From an uncultured Clostridia bacterium (GTDB lineage Bacteria > Bacillota > Clostridia > Christensenellales > Aristaeellaceae), in contig CAKTTM010000108.1 of the NCBI GenBank assembly GCA_934615145.1, positions 1-6,346 on the forward strand: a stretch of DNA of 6,346 nt. The letters run 5' to 3'. The notes under the pieces were generated by a model. That model searched no databases and had not been told where the DNA came from. It saw only the letters and a program-made list of their open reading frames with translations. Positions 1 through 5,688 of the stretch are shown piece by piece (within the stretch, counting starts at the first letter, position 1; every line of letters starts with the position of its first letter). The position numbers and the translations under genes are program-made.

Positions 1-435
1 GGGCTGGATCCGGTCAACTCCCAGATATTCAAGGACGCCATCCGCGAGTTCGTCACCAGGGGCAAGCTGGTCATCTTCAGCTCGCACCAGATGACCTATG
101 TGGAGGAGATCTGCGACGATGTGACGCTGATCCACGGGGGCGACATCCTGCTGTCGGGCGATCTGGCGCAGATCAAGCGGGAGCTGGGGCAAAACAAGCT
201 ACAGCTGCGCGTGGAGGGCCTGAGCCAGCAGGCGCTGGCGCAGGCGCTGGAGAGCAGCTTCCCCGGCATACAGACCCAGGGGCACGACGAGGGGCTGATC
301 ATTGATACCTCGGGTGGGCTCACACAGGCGGATATCCTGCGCTTTATCAGCCAGGGCAATCACAACATCGCCAGCTTCGGGCTGTACTTCCCCAGCCTCA
401 ACGACATATTCATCGACAGGGCAGGTGAGCACTAA
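1..435 (+). CDS. ABC exporter ATP-binding subunit, C-terminal part (5' truncated by window edge)
   Basis: This is the last 144 residues of an ATP-binding cassette protein; the reading frame is open from base 1 and ends at TAA 433-435. The fragment begins inside the D-loop (G-L-D-P-V-N, normally just after Walker B) and continues to the H-loop S-S-H-Q-M at visible residues 27-31, where His29 is the switch histidine. Walker A, the signature motif and Walker B lie off the window. After the nucleotide-binding domain, from about visible residue 55, there is a tail of about 90 residues beginning L-A-Q-I-K-R-E-L-G. Such a tail is typical of the NatA/YhaQ-like (DUF4162-containing) subfamily that drives ABC-2 type exporters. 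The next gene is the membrane partner and overlaps the stop by one base, so translation is probably coupled. An internal ATG at base 91 is not the start, because the conserved D-loop and H-loop lie upstream of it in frame. The exported substrate cannot be read from the sequence; sodium export, drug or peptide efflux are family possibilities. Confidence 0.93.
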   Translation, partial: GLDPVNSQIFKDAIREFVTRGKLVIFSSHQMTYVEEICDDVTLIHGGDILLSGDLAQIKRELGQNKLQLRVEGLSQQALAQALESSFPGIQTQGHDEGLIIDTSGGLTQADILRFISQGNHNIASFGLYFPSLNDIFIDRAGEH

Positions 436-1697
436 TGAGAGACTTTCAGGTCGTATTCAACTATGAGTTCAAGCAGCAGTTTGCCAAGAAGGCGGTGCGG
501 GTGACCACCATCACGCTGATGGTGCTGATGCTGGTCATCACCTCCATCCCGCGCATCATCGAGCTGTTCTCCAGCGACAAGGCGCCGCAGACCGCGCAGA
601 CCGCCCAGATGGACAGCGTGCTGACCAACAAGGTGGGCTATGTCTTCGCCGATGAGGCGCAAAAGAAGCAGCTAAGCCAGATCCTGGGCCTGCAGGCGGA
701 CAACCACTACGCCTCCCGCGATGAGCTGGTGGCGGCGCTGAAGGATCACAGGCTCAAGGCCGGCTTCGTCCTGGGCGCTGACGGCGCCTATGAGAGCATC
801 TACCAGGACAAGGGCCTGGACGATGAACAGGACACGCGCTTTAAGGCCTTCATGACCCAGTACCAGAAGGAAAAGCTGCTGCAGCAAAAGGGCCTGACGC
901 AGGAAGAGTTCAGCCAGATCGACGCCTACCAGCCCCAGGTGACCAGCACCGTGATGGGCAAGACCGCCGCCAACAACATGCTGGTGGCCATGGTGCTGCT
1001 CTTCTCGGTCTATATGTTGGTGCTGCTCTATGGGCAGTCCACCGCCACCTCCATCGCCCGCGAAAAGGACTCCAAGGCCATGGAGCTGCTGATCACCTCC
1101 ACCCGGCCAGCGCCGCTGATCCTGGGCAAGGTGGCGGCCAGCGGTCTGGCAGGCCTGCTGCAGTTTGGCGCCATCGTGGTGGCCGCGCTGATCGGCATAC
1201 AGCTTAACAAGGAACTTTACCCGCCGGAATTGATGATGATGCTGTCGGGCTCCATGACCACCGGCTACCTGCTCAGCTTCATCTTTTTCTCCATGGCCGG
1301 CTATATCCTCTACCTCTTCCTCTACGCGGCGCTGGGCTCCACCGTCAGCCGGGTGGAGGATGTGGGCAGCGCCACGGGCCTGGTCAGCTTCATCTTCATG
1401 CTGGGCTACTTCGCCAGCAGCTTTGCCATGAACATGCCCGGCAGCGCACTGGCCGTGGGCACCTCGCTGTTCCCCTTCACGGCGGTGATGGTGATGCCGC
1501 TGCGTTCGGGCATCATGACGGTGCCCGCCTGGCAGTACGTGGTGGCAGGCGGCCTGATGATCGCCGTCATCCTGCTCTTCGCCTGGCTGTCGATCAAGAT
1601 CTACCGCTGGGGCAGCCTCAACTACGGCAACCAGACCAGCATCGTGAAGGTGTTCAAGGAGGCGCTGAGGCCGGAGAAAAGGCAGAGGAAGGCCTGA
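435..1697 (+). CDS. ABC-2 type exporter permease (NatB/YhaP-like)
   Basis: Membrane subunit of the exporter energised by the preceding ATPase, 420 residues, a usual length for the NatB/YhaP type (ABC2_membrane_3-like). The architecture fits: a short cytoplasmic N-terminus, a first membrane helix at about residues 22-42, a large hydrophilic extracytoplasmic domain at about 45-177 rich in Q, K and D, then a C-terminal block of about five helices (about 179-200, 232-255, 276-300, 312-332 and 366-388). Between the second and third helices is R-E-K-D-S-K-A-M-E-L-L (209-219), matching the R-E-K-x-x-x-x-x-E-x-L motif of this family, which faces the ATPase. The C-terminus is strongly basic (ending K-R-Q-R-K-A). 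The ATG at 435-437 shares its A with the upstream TAA, and an AGGTGAG stretch at 423-429 lies five bases upstream, so this start is well supported. A hairpin terminator follows 25 bases after the stop, making this the last gene of its operon. Substrate unknown. Confidence 0.93.
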   Translation: MRDFQVVFNYEFKQQFAKKAVRVTTITLMVLMLVITSIPRIIELFSSDKAPQTAQTAQMDSVLTNKVGYVFADEAQKKQLSQILGLQADNHYASRDELVAALKDHRLKAGFVLGADGAYESIYQDKGLDDEQDTRFKAFMTQYQKEKLLQQKGLTQEEFSQIDAYQPQVTSTVMGKTAANNMLVAMVLLFSVYMLVLLYGQSTATSIAREKDSKAMELLITSTRPAPLILGKVAASGLAGLLQFGAIVVAALIGIQLNKELYPPELMMMLSGSMTTGYLLSFIFFSMAGYILYLFLYAALGSTVSRVEDVGSATGLVSFIFMLGYFASSFAMNMPGSALAVGTSLFPFTAVMVMPLRSGIMTVPAWQYVVAGGLMIAVILLFAWLSIKIYRWGSLNYGNQTSIVKVFKEALRPEKRQRKA

Positions 1698-1721
1698 GCG
1701 ATAAGTTAAATCATCATCGTG

Positions 1722-1756
1722 GCGCCCGCGGCTATACTGCCGCGGGCGCTTTGTTC
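1722..1756 (+). terminator. Intrinsic terminator of the exporter operon
   Basis: A perfect 11-bp GC-rich inverted repeat (GCGCCCGCGGC at 1722-1732, GCCGCGGGCGC at 1739-1749) encloses a 6-base loop (TATACT). It is followed at once by an imperfect T tract (TTTGTTC). It starts 24 bases after the permease stop and ends 12 bases before the -35 box of the next unit, so it separates the exporter operon from the sulfatase/transport unit. The short T run makes read-through possible. On the other strand no T tract follows the stem, so it should act mainly on rightward transcription. Confidence 0.85.
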
Positions 1757-1768
1757 GCAAACACTTGG

Positions 1769-1797
1769 TTGACATATGCAGCCTCTATGCACATAAT
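1769..1797 (+). promoter_or_regulatory. Sigma70/SigA-type promoter for the sulfatase-transporter unit
   Basis: A perfect -35 hexamer TTGACA (1769-1774) and a 5/6 -10 hexamer CATAAT (1792-1797) are separated by exactly 17 bases, the optimal spacing. Transcription would begin near 1803-1805, leaving a leader of about 65 nt before the sulfatase ATG. No extended -10 TG is present. The spacer carries TATGCA twice (1775-1780 and 1786-1791), 11 bases or about one helical turn apart, and ACAT-A-ATGT (1791-1799) is a small palindrome over the -10. Either could be an operator. The promoter sits just behind the terminator, consistent with an independent operon start. Confidence 0.82.
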
Positions 1798-1856
1798 GTA
1801 GGCAGCATTGGCCGGGCATGGATGGAAGCCTGGGTAGGGCTGGGAACAGGACACAT

Positions 1857-1862
1857 AAGGAG
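1857..1862 (+). promoter_or_regulatory. Shine-Dalgarno site that fixes the sulfatase start
   Basis: AAGGAG lies seven bases before the ATG at 1870. It decides the start of the sulfatase: an in-frame TTG at 1765 would add 35 residues, but that codon lies in the promoter region, upstream of any plausible transcription start, and has no comparable ribosome binding site. Confidence 0.85.
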
Positions 1863-1869
1863 ACAAGGC

Positions 1870-3381
1870 ATGAAAAGGCAGTTCATCTTCATCATGACCG
1901 ATACTACCCGCTGGGACATGCTGGGCTGCTATGGCAACCCGCAGATGCGTACCCCCAGGCTGGATGATATGGCCGCGCGCGGGCTGCGCTTTGACCGGGC
2001 CTACACCACCCAGCCGGTCTGTGGGCCTGCCAGGGCGGGGCTCTTTACCGGCATGTACCCGCACAGCTGCGGCAGCTGGGCCAACGCCATGCCCCTGGGC
2101 GCGGACATCCGCCACCTGGGCCAGTGGGTGCGAAAAGCAGGCATCCATACCGCCTACATCGGCAAGTGGCATCTGGACGGCGGGGATTATTTCGGCAAGG
2201 GTGTCTGTCCGGAGGGCTGGGATCCCGAGTATTGGTACGACATGAAGAACTACCTGGACGAAATGGATGAAGCAGAGCGCTTCCGCTCTCGCCAGGCGGG
2301 CACCAGCGACGAGGGCATAGCGTCTGACTACACTTTCGGTCACCGGGTGACCCAAAGGGCGCTGGACTTTATCGGGACGCATGCCGATCAGGACTATCTG
2401 CTGGTCGTAAGTTACGACGAGCCGCATGACCCCTTCCTCTGCCCGCCGCCCTACAGCCAGATGTATCAGGACTATGTGTTTGACAGCCCGGCACTTGAGG
2501 ATGATCTCAAAGACAAGCCGCTGTACCAGCGGCTGTGGGCACAGATCAGCGCGGGGCCGGAGGATGAGGGCGCGAAAACAGGCAACCGCCGCCTGATGCG
2601 GTGCAACTCCTACGCAGATGAGCTGATCGGCCAGGTGCTGGACGCGGCGCGCGAGCAGGCACCGGAGGCCACACTGCTATTCACCTCCGACCACGGCGAC
2701 GCCATGGATGCGCACCGACTGAGCATGAAGGGCCCCTCGGTCTATGACGATATCTCGCGCATCCCGCTGATATTTGAGGGGCCCAGGGTACCGCGCGGCG
2801 CCGTCTATCCGCATACGGTATCGCATATCGATCTGCCGGCCACGGTGCTGGACTGTCTGGACATCCCCCTGCCGCGCAGCTTTCAGGGCAGCAGCCTAAG
2901 GCCCCAGGTGCAGGGCGACAGCGCGCCCACGGGGCGCCCCGCCTTCATTGAGTTCAACCGCTATGAGGTGGATCACGACGGCTTTGGCGGCTTCCAGCCC
3001 ATGCGCGCCATGGTGACGGATGACTACAAGCTGGCGCTGCACCTGTGCGACAGCGATGAGCTCTATGAGCTGAGCTCTGACCCGCACGACCTGCATAACC
3101 GCATCGATGACCCGGCCCTTGCCGCCACGCGCGACCGGCTGCACGACCAGCTGCTGGAGTGGATGAATGTCACCCGCGATCCCTTCCGCGGCTATCAGTG
3201 GCGCTGCCGCCCCTGGCGCAAGGACGCCCGCCCCCAGTGGCGCGTGGATGGCTACACCCGCCAGCCCGAGAACGAGCCGGGCGAGCCCAGGCAGCTGGAC
3301 TATGCCACCGGCCTTGAGATGGAGACCGCCACCCGCTGGAAGGCAGGCGCCGGGCACGCGCCGCCGCCGGAGGAGAACTGA
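1870..3381 (+). CDS. Cytoplasmic S1-type sulfatase (formylglycine-dependent, Cys type)
   Basis: Probable sulfate ester (or N-sulfo) hydrolase, 503 residues, a usual length for type I sulfatases. The N-terminal strand ends in a metal-binding T-D-T-T-R (Asp11). The sulfatase signature C-G-P-A-R-A-G-L-F-T-G at 51-61 has Cys51 as the residue normally oxidised to formylglycine, with Arg55 following. I-G-K-W-H-L at 97-102 supplies the active-site Lys99 and His101. Y-D-E-P-H-D-P-F at 182-189 is the usual mid-domain histidine region. T-S-D-H-G-D at 272-277 gives the C-terminal metal ligands Asp274 and His275, and Lys287 in M-K-G-P-S-V-Y is a family-conserved lysine. The C-terminal subdomain has the typical L-Y-E-L-S-S-D-P-H-D-L-H-N segment, then an unusual tail of about 70 residues rich in W, R and P. 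There is no signal peptide, so it should act in the cytoplasm on an imported substrate. Being Cys-type, it needs a maturase (anSME or FGE), not encoded here. It is first in the unit, 54 bases before the binding-protein gene. A phosphonate monoester hydrolase or other alkaline-phosphatase-fold activity is a less likely alternative; the substrate is undetermined. Confidence 0.92.
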   Translation: MKRQFIFIMTDTTRWDMLGCYGNPQMRTPRLDDMAARGLRFDRAYTTQPVCGPARAGLFTGMYPHSCGSWANAMPLGADIRHLGQWVRKAGIHTAYIGKWHLDGGDYFGKGVCPEGWDPEYWYDMKNYLDEMDEAERFRSRQAGTSDEGIASDYTFGHRVTQRALDFIGTHADQDYLLVVSYDEPHDPFLCPPPYSQMYQDYVFDSPALEDDLKDKPLYQRLWAQISAGPEDEGAKTGNRRLMRCNSYADELIGQVLDAAREQAPEATLLFTSDHGDAMDAHRLSMKGPSVYDDISRIPLIFEGPRVPRGAVYPHTVSHIDLPATVLDCLDIPLPRSFQGSSLRPQVQGDSAPTGRPAFIEFNRYEVDHDGFGGFQPMRAMVTDDYKLALHLCDSDELYELSSDPHDLHNRIDDPALAATRDRLHDQLLEWMNVTRDPFRGYQWRCRPWRKDARPQWRVDGYTRQPENEPGEPRQLDYATGLEMETATRWKAGAGHAPPPEEN

Positions 3382-3397
3382 GCCCCGTATTCCGCAC
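3381..3397 (+). repeat. Post-stop short repeat, copy 1
   Basis: AGCCCCGTATTCCGCAC begins on the last base of the sulfatase stop codon. It matches the sequence at the same place after the binding-protein stop (4692-4707) with one mismatch and one single-base gap. Both copies lead into an inverted repeat. Function unknown. Confidence 0.45.
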
Positions 3398-3409
3398 GGA
3401 GTGACCGTG
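3395..3409 (+). other. Small stem-loop after the sulfatase gene
   Basis: CACGG (3395-3399) and CCGTG (3405-3409) can pair around a 5-base loop in the 54-base gap between the sulfatase and binding-protein genes. The stem is only 5 bp and no T tract follows, so it is unlikely to be a full terminator. It could mark an mRNA processing or stabilising site upstream of the binding-protein ribosome binding site, or be chance. Confidence 0.35.
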
Positions 3410-3421
3410 TAAGGATAATTC

Positions 3422-3429
3422 AAAGGAGG
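3422..3429 (+). promoter_or_regulatory. Consensus Shine-Dalgarno site of the binding-protein gene
   Basis: AAAGGAGG, a near-perfect anti-16S complement, lies six bases before the ATG at 3436. It is the strongest ribosome binding site in the window, stronger than AAGGGG before the first permease (4748-4753) and the G-rich AGGGGGTGG before the second (5676-5684). This fits the usual need for excess binding protein over permeases. Confidence 0.8.
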
Positions 3430-3435
3430 AAGACC

Positions 3436-4692
3436 ATGAAGAGAATCCTGGCTATCCTGCTGGCGCTGAGCATGACGCTGGCGCTGGGCGCATCCTTGGC
3501 GCAGAGCGACAAGACCACCCTCTACTTTGCCAACTACGCCCTGCTGGAGACCAACTACACCGCCTATTGGGAGGGCGTCAAGACAGGCTTTGAGGCCGCC
3601 AATCCGGAGTATCAGATCGAGTGGATCACGGCGCCCTACGCCGACATCATGACCACCGCCGTCACCCGCATCGGCGCGGGCGAGCCGGTCGACCTGCTGT
3701 TTGGCGAGCTGGACTGGGTGCCCACCGCGCAGGACTATGGCATGAGCATCCCGGCCACCCAGATCTTTGATGAGGAGTACCTCAAGGGCTTCTACCCGGC
3801 GGTGCTGGATGCCTTCAAGGTGGATGGCGACATCTACGGCCTGCCCATGTACATCACCCCCTACATCCTCTACTACAACACCGATATCTTTGGGGCAGCC
3901 GGCATTGAGGCCGTGCCCACCACCTATGACGAGATGCTGGCCGCCAGCGCCAAGATCGACGGCATGACCACCGCCGACGGCAACAGGATATTCCCCTTTG
4001 GCCAGACCACGGCCTCGGTGGTGATCTCCGGCTCGTCGCTGCAGGCCATGATCGCCAACTTTGGCGGTGAGGTGCTAAGCCAGGACGGCCAGCTCTCCAT
4101 CGACAACGAGGGCTTCACACAGGCCATCACCATGCTCAAGACCTTGGACGACGCGGGCTATCTGCCCCAGAACGCCAAGCTCAAGGACCTGCGCAATCTC
4201 TTTGCCCTGGGCCAGCTGGCCATGTACTATGACCAGAGCTGGGGCTTCAGCGGCGTCAAGGGCATCAACCCCGATGCCGTCAAGTTCACCGCCTCAGCGC
4301 CCCCGCTCAAGGGCGGACAGGGTGATGGCAAGAGCGCGCTGCAGGCCGCCAGCCTGATCTACACCACCAAGGACGAGGCCAAGTACGAGGGCATTCGCAA
4401 GCTGACCAGCTACCTGCTCAGCGAGGATGTGCTGGCGCCCTACCTGGTCAATACCACACCGGCCTACCCGGCCACCTTCGCCATGAGCAATGTCAAGGCG
4501 ATCGCCGAGAGCCCGATACTGGCCGGCGCCGCCTCCGCTGTGGGCAATGTGATGGCCATCCCGCCCATCCCCCAGCTGGCCGACCTTAACCTGGAGCTGA
4601 CGGCCCTGGCCCAGGCCGTGACCATCGGTGACGAGCCTGTGGACACCGCCATCGCCAACTTTAAGACCGTGGCAGAGGGCCTGCTGAACTAA
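3436..4692 (+). CDS. Extracellular sugar-type solute-binding protein of an ABC importer
   Basis: Captures the substrate outside the membrane and delivers it to the two permeases downstream. It has 418 residues, typical of family 1 (carbohydrate, CUT1) binding proteins. A classical signal peptide is present: K2-R3, a hydrophobic core at about 4-18, and a type I signal peptidase site S-L-A at 20-22, with cleavage expected before Gln23. The mature part has the family hallmarks: Y-W-E-G-V-K-T-G-F-E-A-A-N-P near 44-57, a D-L-L-F segment at 86-89, and Y-G-L-P-M-Y at 134-139 leading into L-Y-Y-N-T-D-I-F at 145-152, which is highly conserved in SBP_bac_1 proteins. Many aromatic residues fit sugar stacking. 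The protein contains no cysteine at all, so it cannot be a lipoprotein. That is unusual for a Gram-positive importer, where the binding protein is normally lipid-anchored. The start is fixed by AAAGGAGG six bases upstream. Its place between a sulfatase and sugar permeases suggests a sulfated saccharide ligand (inference). Confidence 0.92.
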   Translation: MKRILAILLALSMTLALGASLAQSDKTTLYFANYALLETNYTAYWEGVKTGFEAANPEYQIEWITAPYADIMTTAVTRIGAGEPVDLLFGELDWVPTAQDYGMSIPATQIFDEEYLKGFYPAVLDAFKVDGDIYGLPMYITPYILYYNTDIFGAAGIEAVPTTYDEMLAASAKIDGMTTADGNRIFPFGQTTASVVISGSSLQAMIANFGGEVLSQDGQLSIDNEGFTQAITMLKTLDDAGYLPQNAKLKDLRNLFALGQLAMYYDQSWGFSGVKGINPDAVKFTASAPPLKGGQGDGKSALQAASLIYTTKDEAKYEGIRKLTSYLLSEDVLAPYLVNTTPAYPATFAMSNVKAIAESPILAGAASAVGNVMAIPPIPQLADLNLELTALAQAVTIGDEPVDTAIANFKTVAEGLLN

Positions 4693-4707
4693 GCCCCTAT
4701 CCCGCAC
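4692..4707 (+). repeat. Post-stop short repeat, copy 2
   Basis: AGCCCCTATCCCGCAC starts on the last base of the binding-protein stop codon. It is the counterpart of the copy after the sulfatase stop (3381-3397), with 15 aligned identities, one mismatch and one gap. It ends one base before the 13-bp stem-loop. Confidence 0.45.
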
Positions 4708-4708
4708 C

Positions 4709-4738
4709 GCCCGCCTTGCCCCATCGGGCAAGGCGGGC
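4709..4738 (+). promoter_or_regulatory. Strong intercistronic stem-loop between binding-protein and permease genes
   Basis: A perfect 13-bp inverted repeat (GCCCGCCTTGCCC at 4709-4721, GGGCAAGGCGGGC at 4726-4738) encloses a 4-base loop CATC. No T tract follows (TATCCAAAG), so it is not a good intrinsic terminator. Its position between the binding-protein and first permease genes is where sugar importer operons such as malE-malF often carry structures that protect the upstream mRNA from 3' exonucleases, or partly terminate transcription, to keep the binding protein in excess. The permease ribosome binding site begins about ten bases after the stem, so the hairpin could also affect its translation. 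Confidence 0.8.
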
Positions 4739-4759
4739 TATCCAAAGAAGGGGAAGGCC

Positions 4760-5677
4760 ATGCAGACAAGGACAAAGCACCCTAAACTGAAAAGCGCTAC
4801 CGTCGACAAGCTCTTTTTCGGCACCCTGCTGTTGCCCACCATGCTGATCGTGGTGGTCTTCATCCTGGTGCCGGTGATCGACTCGGTCTACCAGAGCTTC
4901 TTAAGCTACCGCACCCGCAACATCATCACCGGCACGCCGGGCAGCTGGAATGACTTTGGCAATTATACCCGGCTCTTCGCCCAGGGGCGCCTGTGGCCTG
5001 CGACGGGCAGGACGCTGAGCTTTGTGGCAGGCGTGGTGCTGGCGCAGTTTGTGCTGGGGCTGACGCTGGCCGTCATCCTCAACCGGGAGTTCAAGGGCTC
5101 CAGGCTCATCCGATCGGTGATGATGACGCCCTGGGTGGTGCCCACCATCGTGTCGGCACTGATCTGGATGTGGCTGTACCAGCCTCAGTATGGGCTGATC
5201 AAGTATTTCGTGTCCATTCTGGGTGGGCCGACAGACTTTGCCATGCTCAACAACCCTGGCACCGCGCTGATGGGGGTGGGCGTCACGGCGCTGTGGAAGC
5301 AGATCCCCTTGATGGCGCTGCTGCTGCTGGCGGGGCTGCAAAATGTGCCCGGCGACATCCTGGAGGCCGCCACCATCGACGGCGCGGGCGCGGTCAAGCG
5401 CTTCCGCTATGTCACCATCCCCTACCTGATGCCAGTCATCAAGGTGAGCGTATCGATGAGCATCATTGAGAACTTCAAGCAGTTTCCCTTGTTCTGGACC
5501 ATGACCGGCGGCGGGCCCAACAACGCCACCCAGACCCTGGCGGTGCTGAGCTACCGCGAGGCCTTTGTCAGCGGCAACTATGGCTCGGGCGCCGCGGTCA
5601 CCACCATCTGGATGCTGATGATGATACTGGTGACCCTGCTGTATAACCTGGCCTTCCGGGCCCAGGACATGGATTAG
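4760..5677 (+). CDS. Sugar ABC importer permease 1 (MalF/UgpA type)
   Basis: One of two inner-membrane subunits that form the translocation channel for the solute delivered by the binding protein. It has 305 residues, normal for the CUT1 MalF/UgpA type without MalF's extra periplasmic domain. Six hydrophobic segments are visible, at about residues 19-46, 86-106, 117-139, 168-192, 222-236 and 278-299. The cytoplasmic EAA loop that docks on the ATPase is clear: E-A-A-T-I-D-G-A-G at 202-210 followed by I-P at 220-221. Near the C-terminus, M-T-G-G-G-P-N-N-A-T-Q-T-L (248-260) is a strongly conserved signature of UgpA-like sugar permeases. AAGGGG six bases before the ATG supports the start. The gene lies 67 bases after the binding-protein gene, the gap being mostly the stem-loop, and 11 bases before the second permease. 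The ATPase partner is not in the window; many CUT1 operons share a distant MsmK-like ATPase. Confidence 0.94.
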   Translation: MQTRTKHPKLKSATVDKLFFGTLLLPTMLIVVVFILVPVIDSVYQSFLSYRTRNIITGTPGSWNDFGNYTRLFAQGRLWPATGRTLSFVAGVVLAQFVLGLTLAVILNREFKGSRLIRSVMMTPWVVPTIVSALIWMWLYQPQYGLIKYFVSILGGPTDFAMLNNPGTALMGVGVTALWKQIPLMALLLLAGLQNVPGDILEAATIDGAGAVKRFRYVTIPYLMPVIKVSVSMSIIENFKQFPLFWTMTGGGPNNATQTLAVLSYREAFVSGNYGSGAAVTTIWMLMMILVTLLYNLAFRAQDMD

Positions 5678-5688
5678 GGGGTGGCGGC

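Noticed and set aside
91..435. A 114-residue standalone small protein starting at ATG 91
   Set aside because: The frame is open to base 1 and the upstream residues are the ABC D-loop and H-loop, so this is the tail of a truncated ATPase gene, not a separate gene.
1733..1738. TATACT, a near-consensus -10 hexamer
   Set aside because: It is the loop of the terminator hairpin and has no -35 box at a suitable distance (nearest candidate TTAAAT is 21 bases away).
672..1775. A 367-codon open frame on the minus strand across the exporter permease
   Set aside because: It is a shadow of the real + strand gene: its product is a low-complexity mix of H, Q, D, G and A as expected from the complement of GC-rich codons, it runs through the terminator, and it matches no family I recognise.
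1765..1869. An in-frame TTG start that would lengthen the sulfatase N-terminus by 35 residues
   Set aside because: The extension covers the -35 and -10 boxes and the leader, has no ribosome binding site, and has no family resemblance. The ATG at 1870 has AAGGAG at proper spacing and begins the conserved N-terminal strand.
1732..2427. Minus-strand frames over the sulfatase (1732-2427 and 2896-3423)
   Set aside because: They lie opposite conserved sulfatase motifs, lack credible ribosome binding sites and show no recognisable domain.
4709..4738. Reading the intercistronic hairpin as an operon-ending terminator
   Set aside because: No T tract follows, and the next two genes are the permeases that the binding protein requires, with no obvious promoter between.
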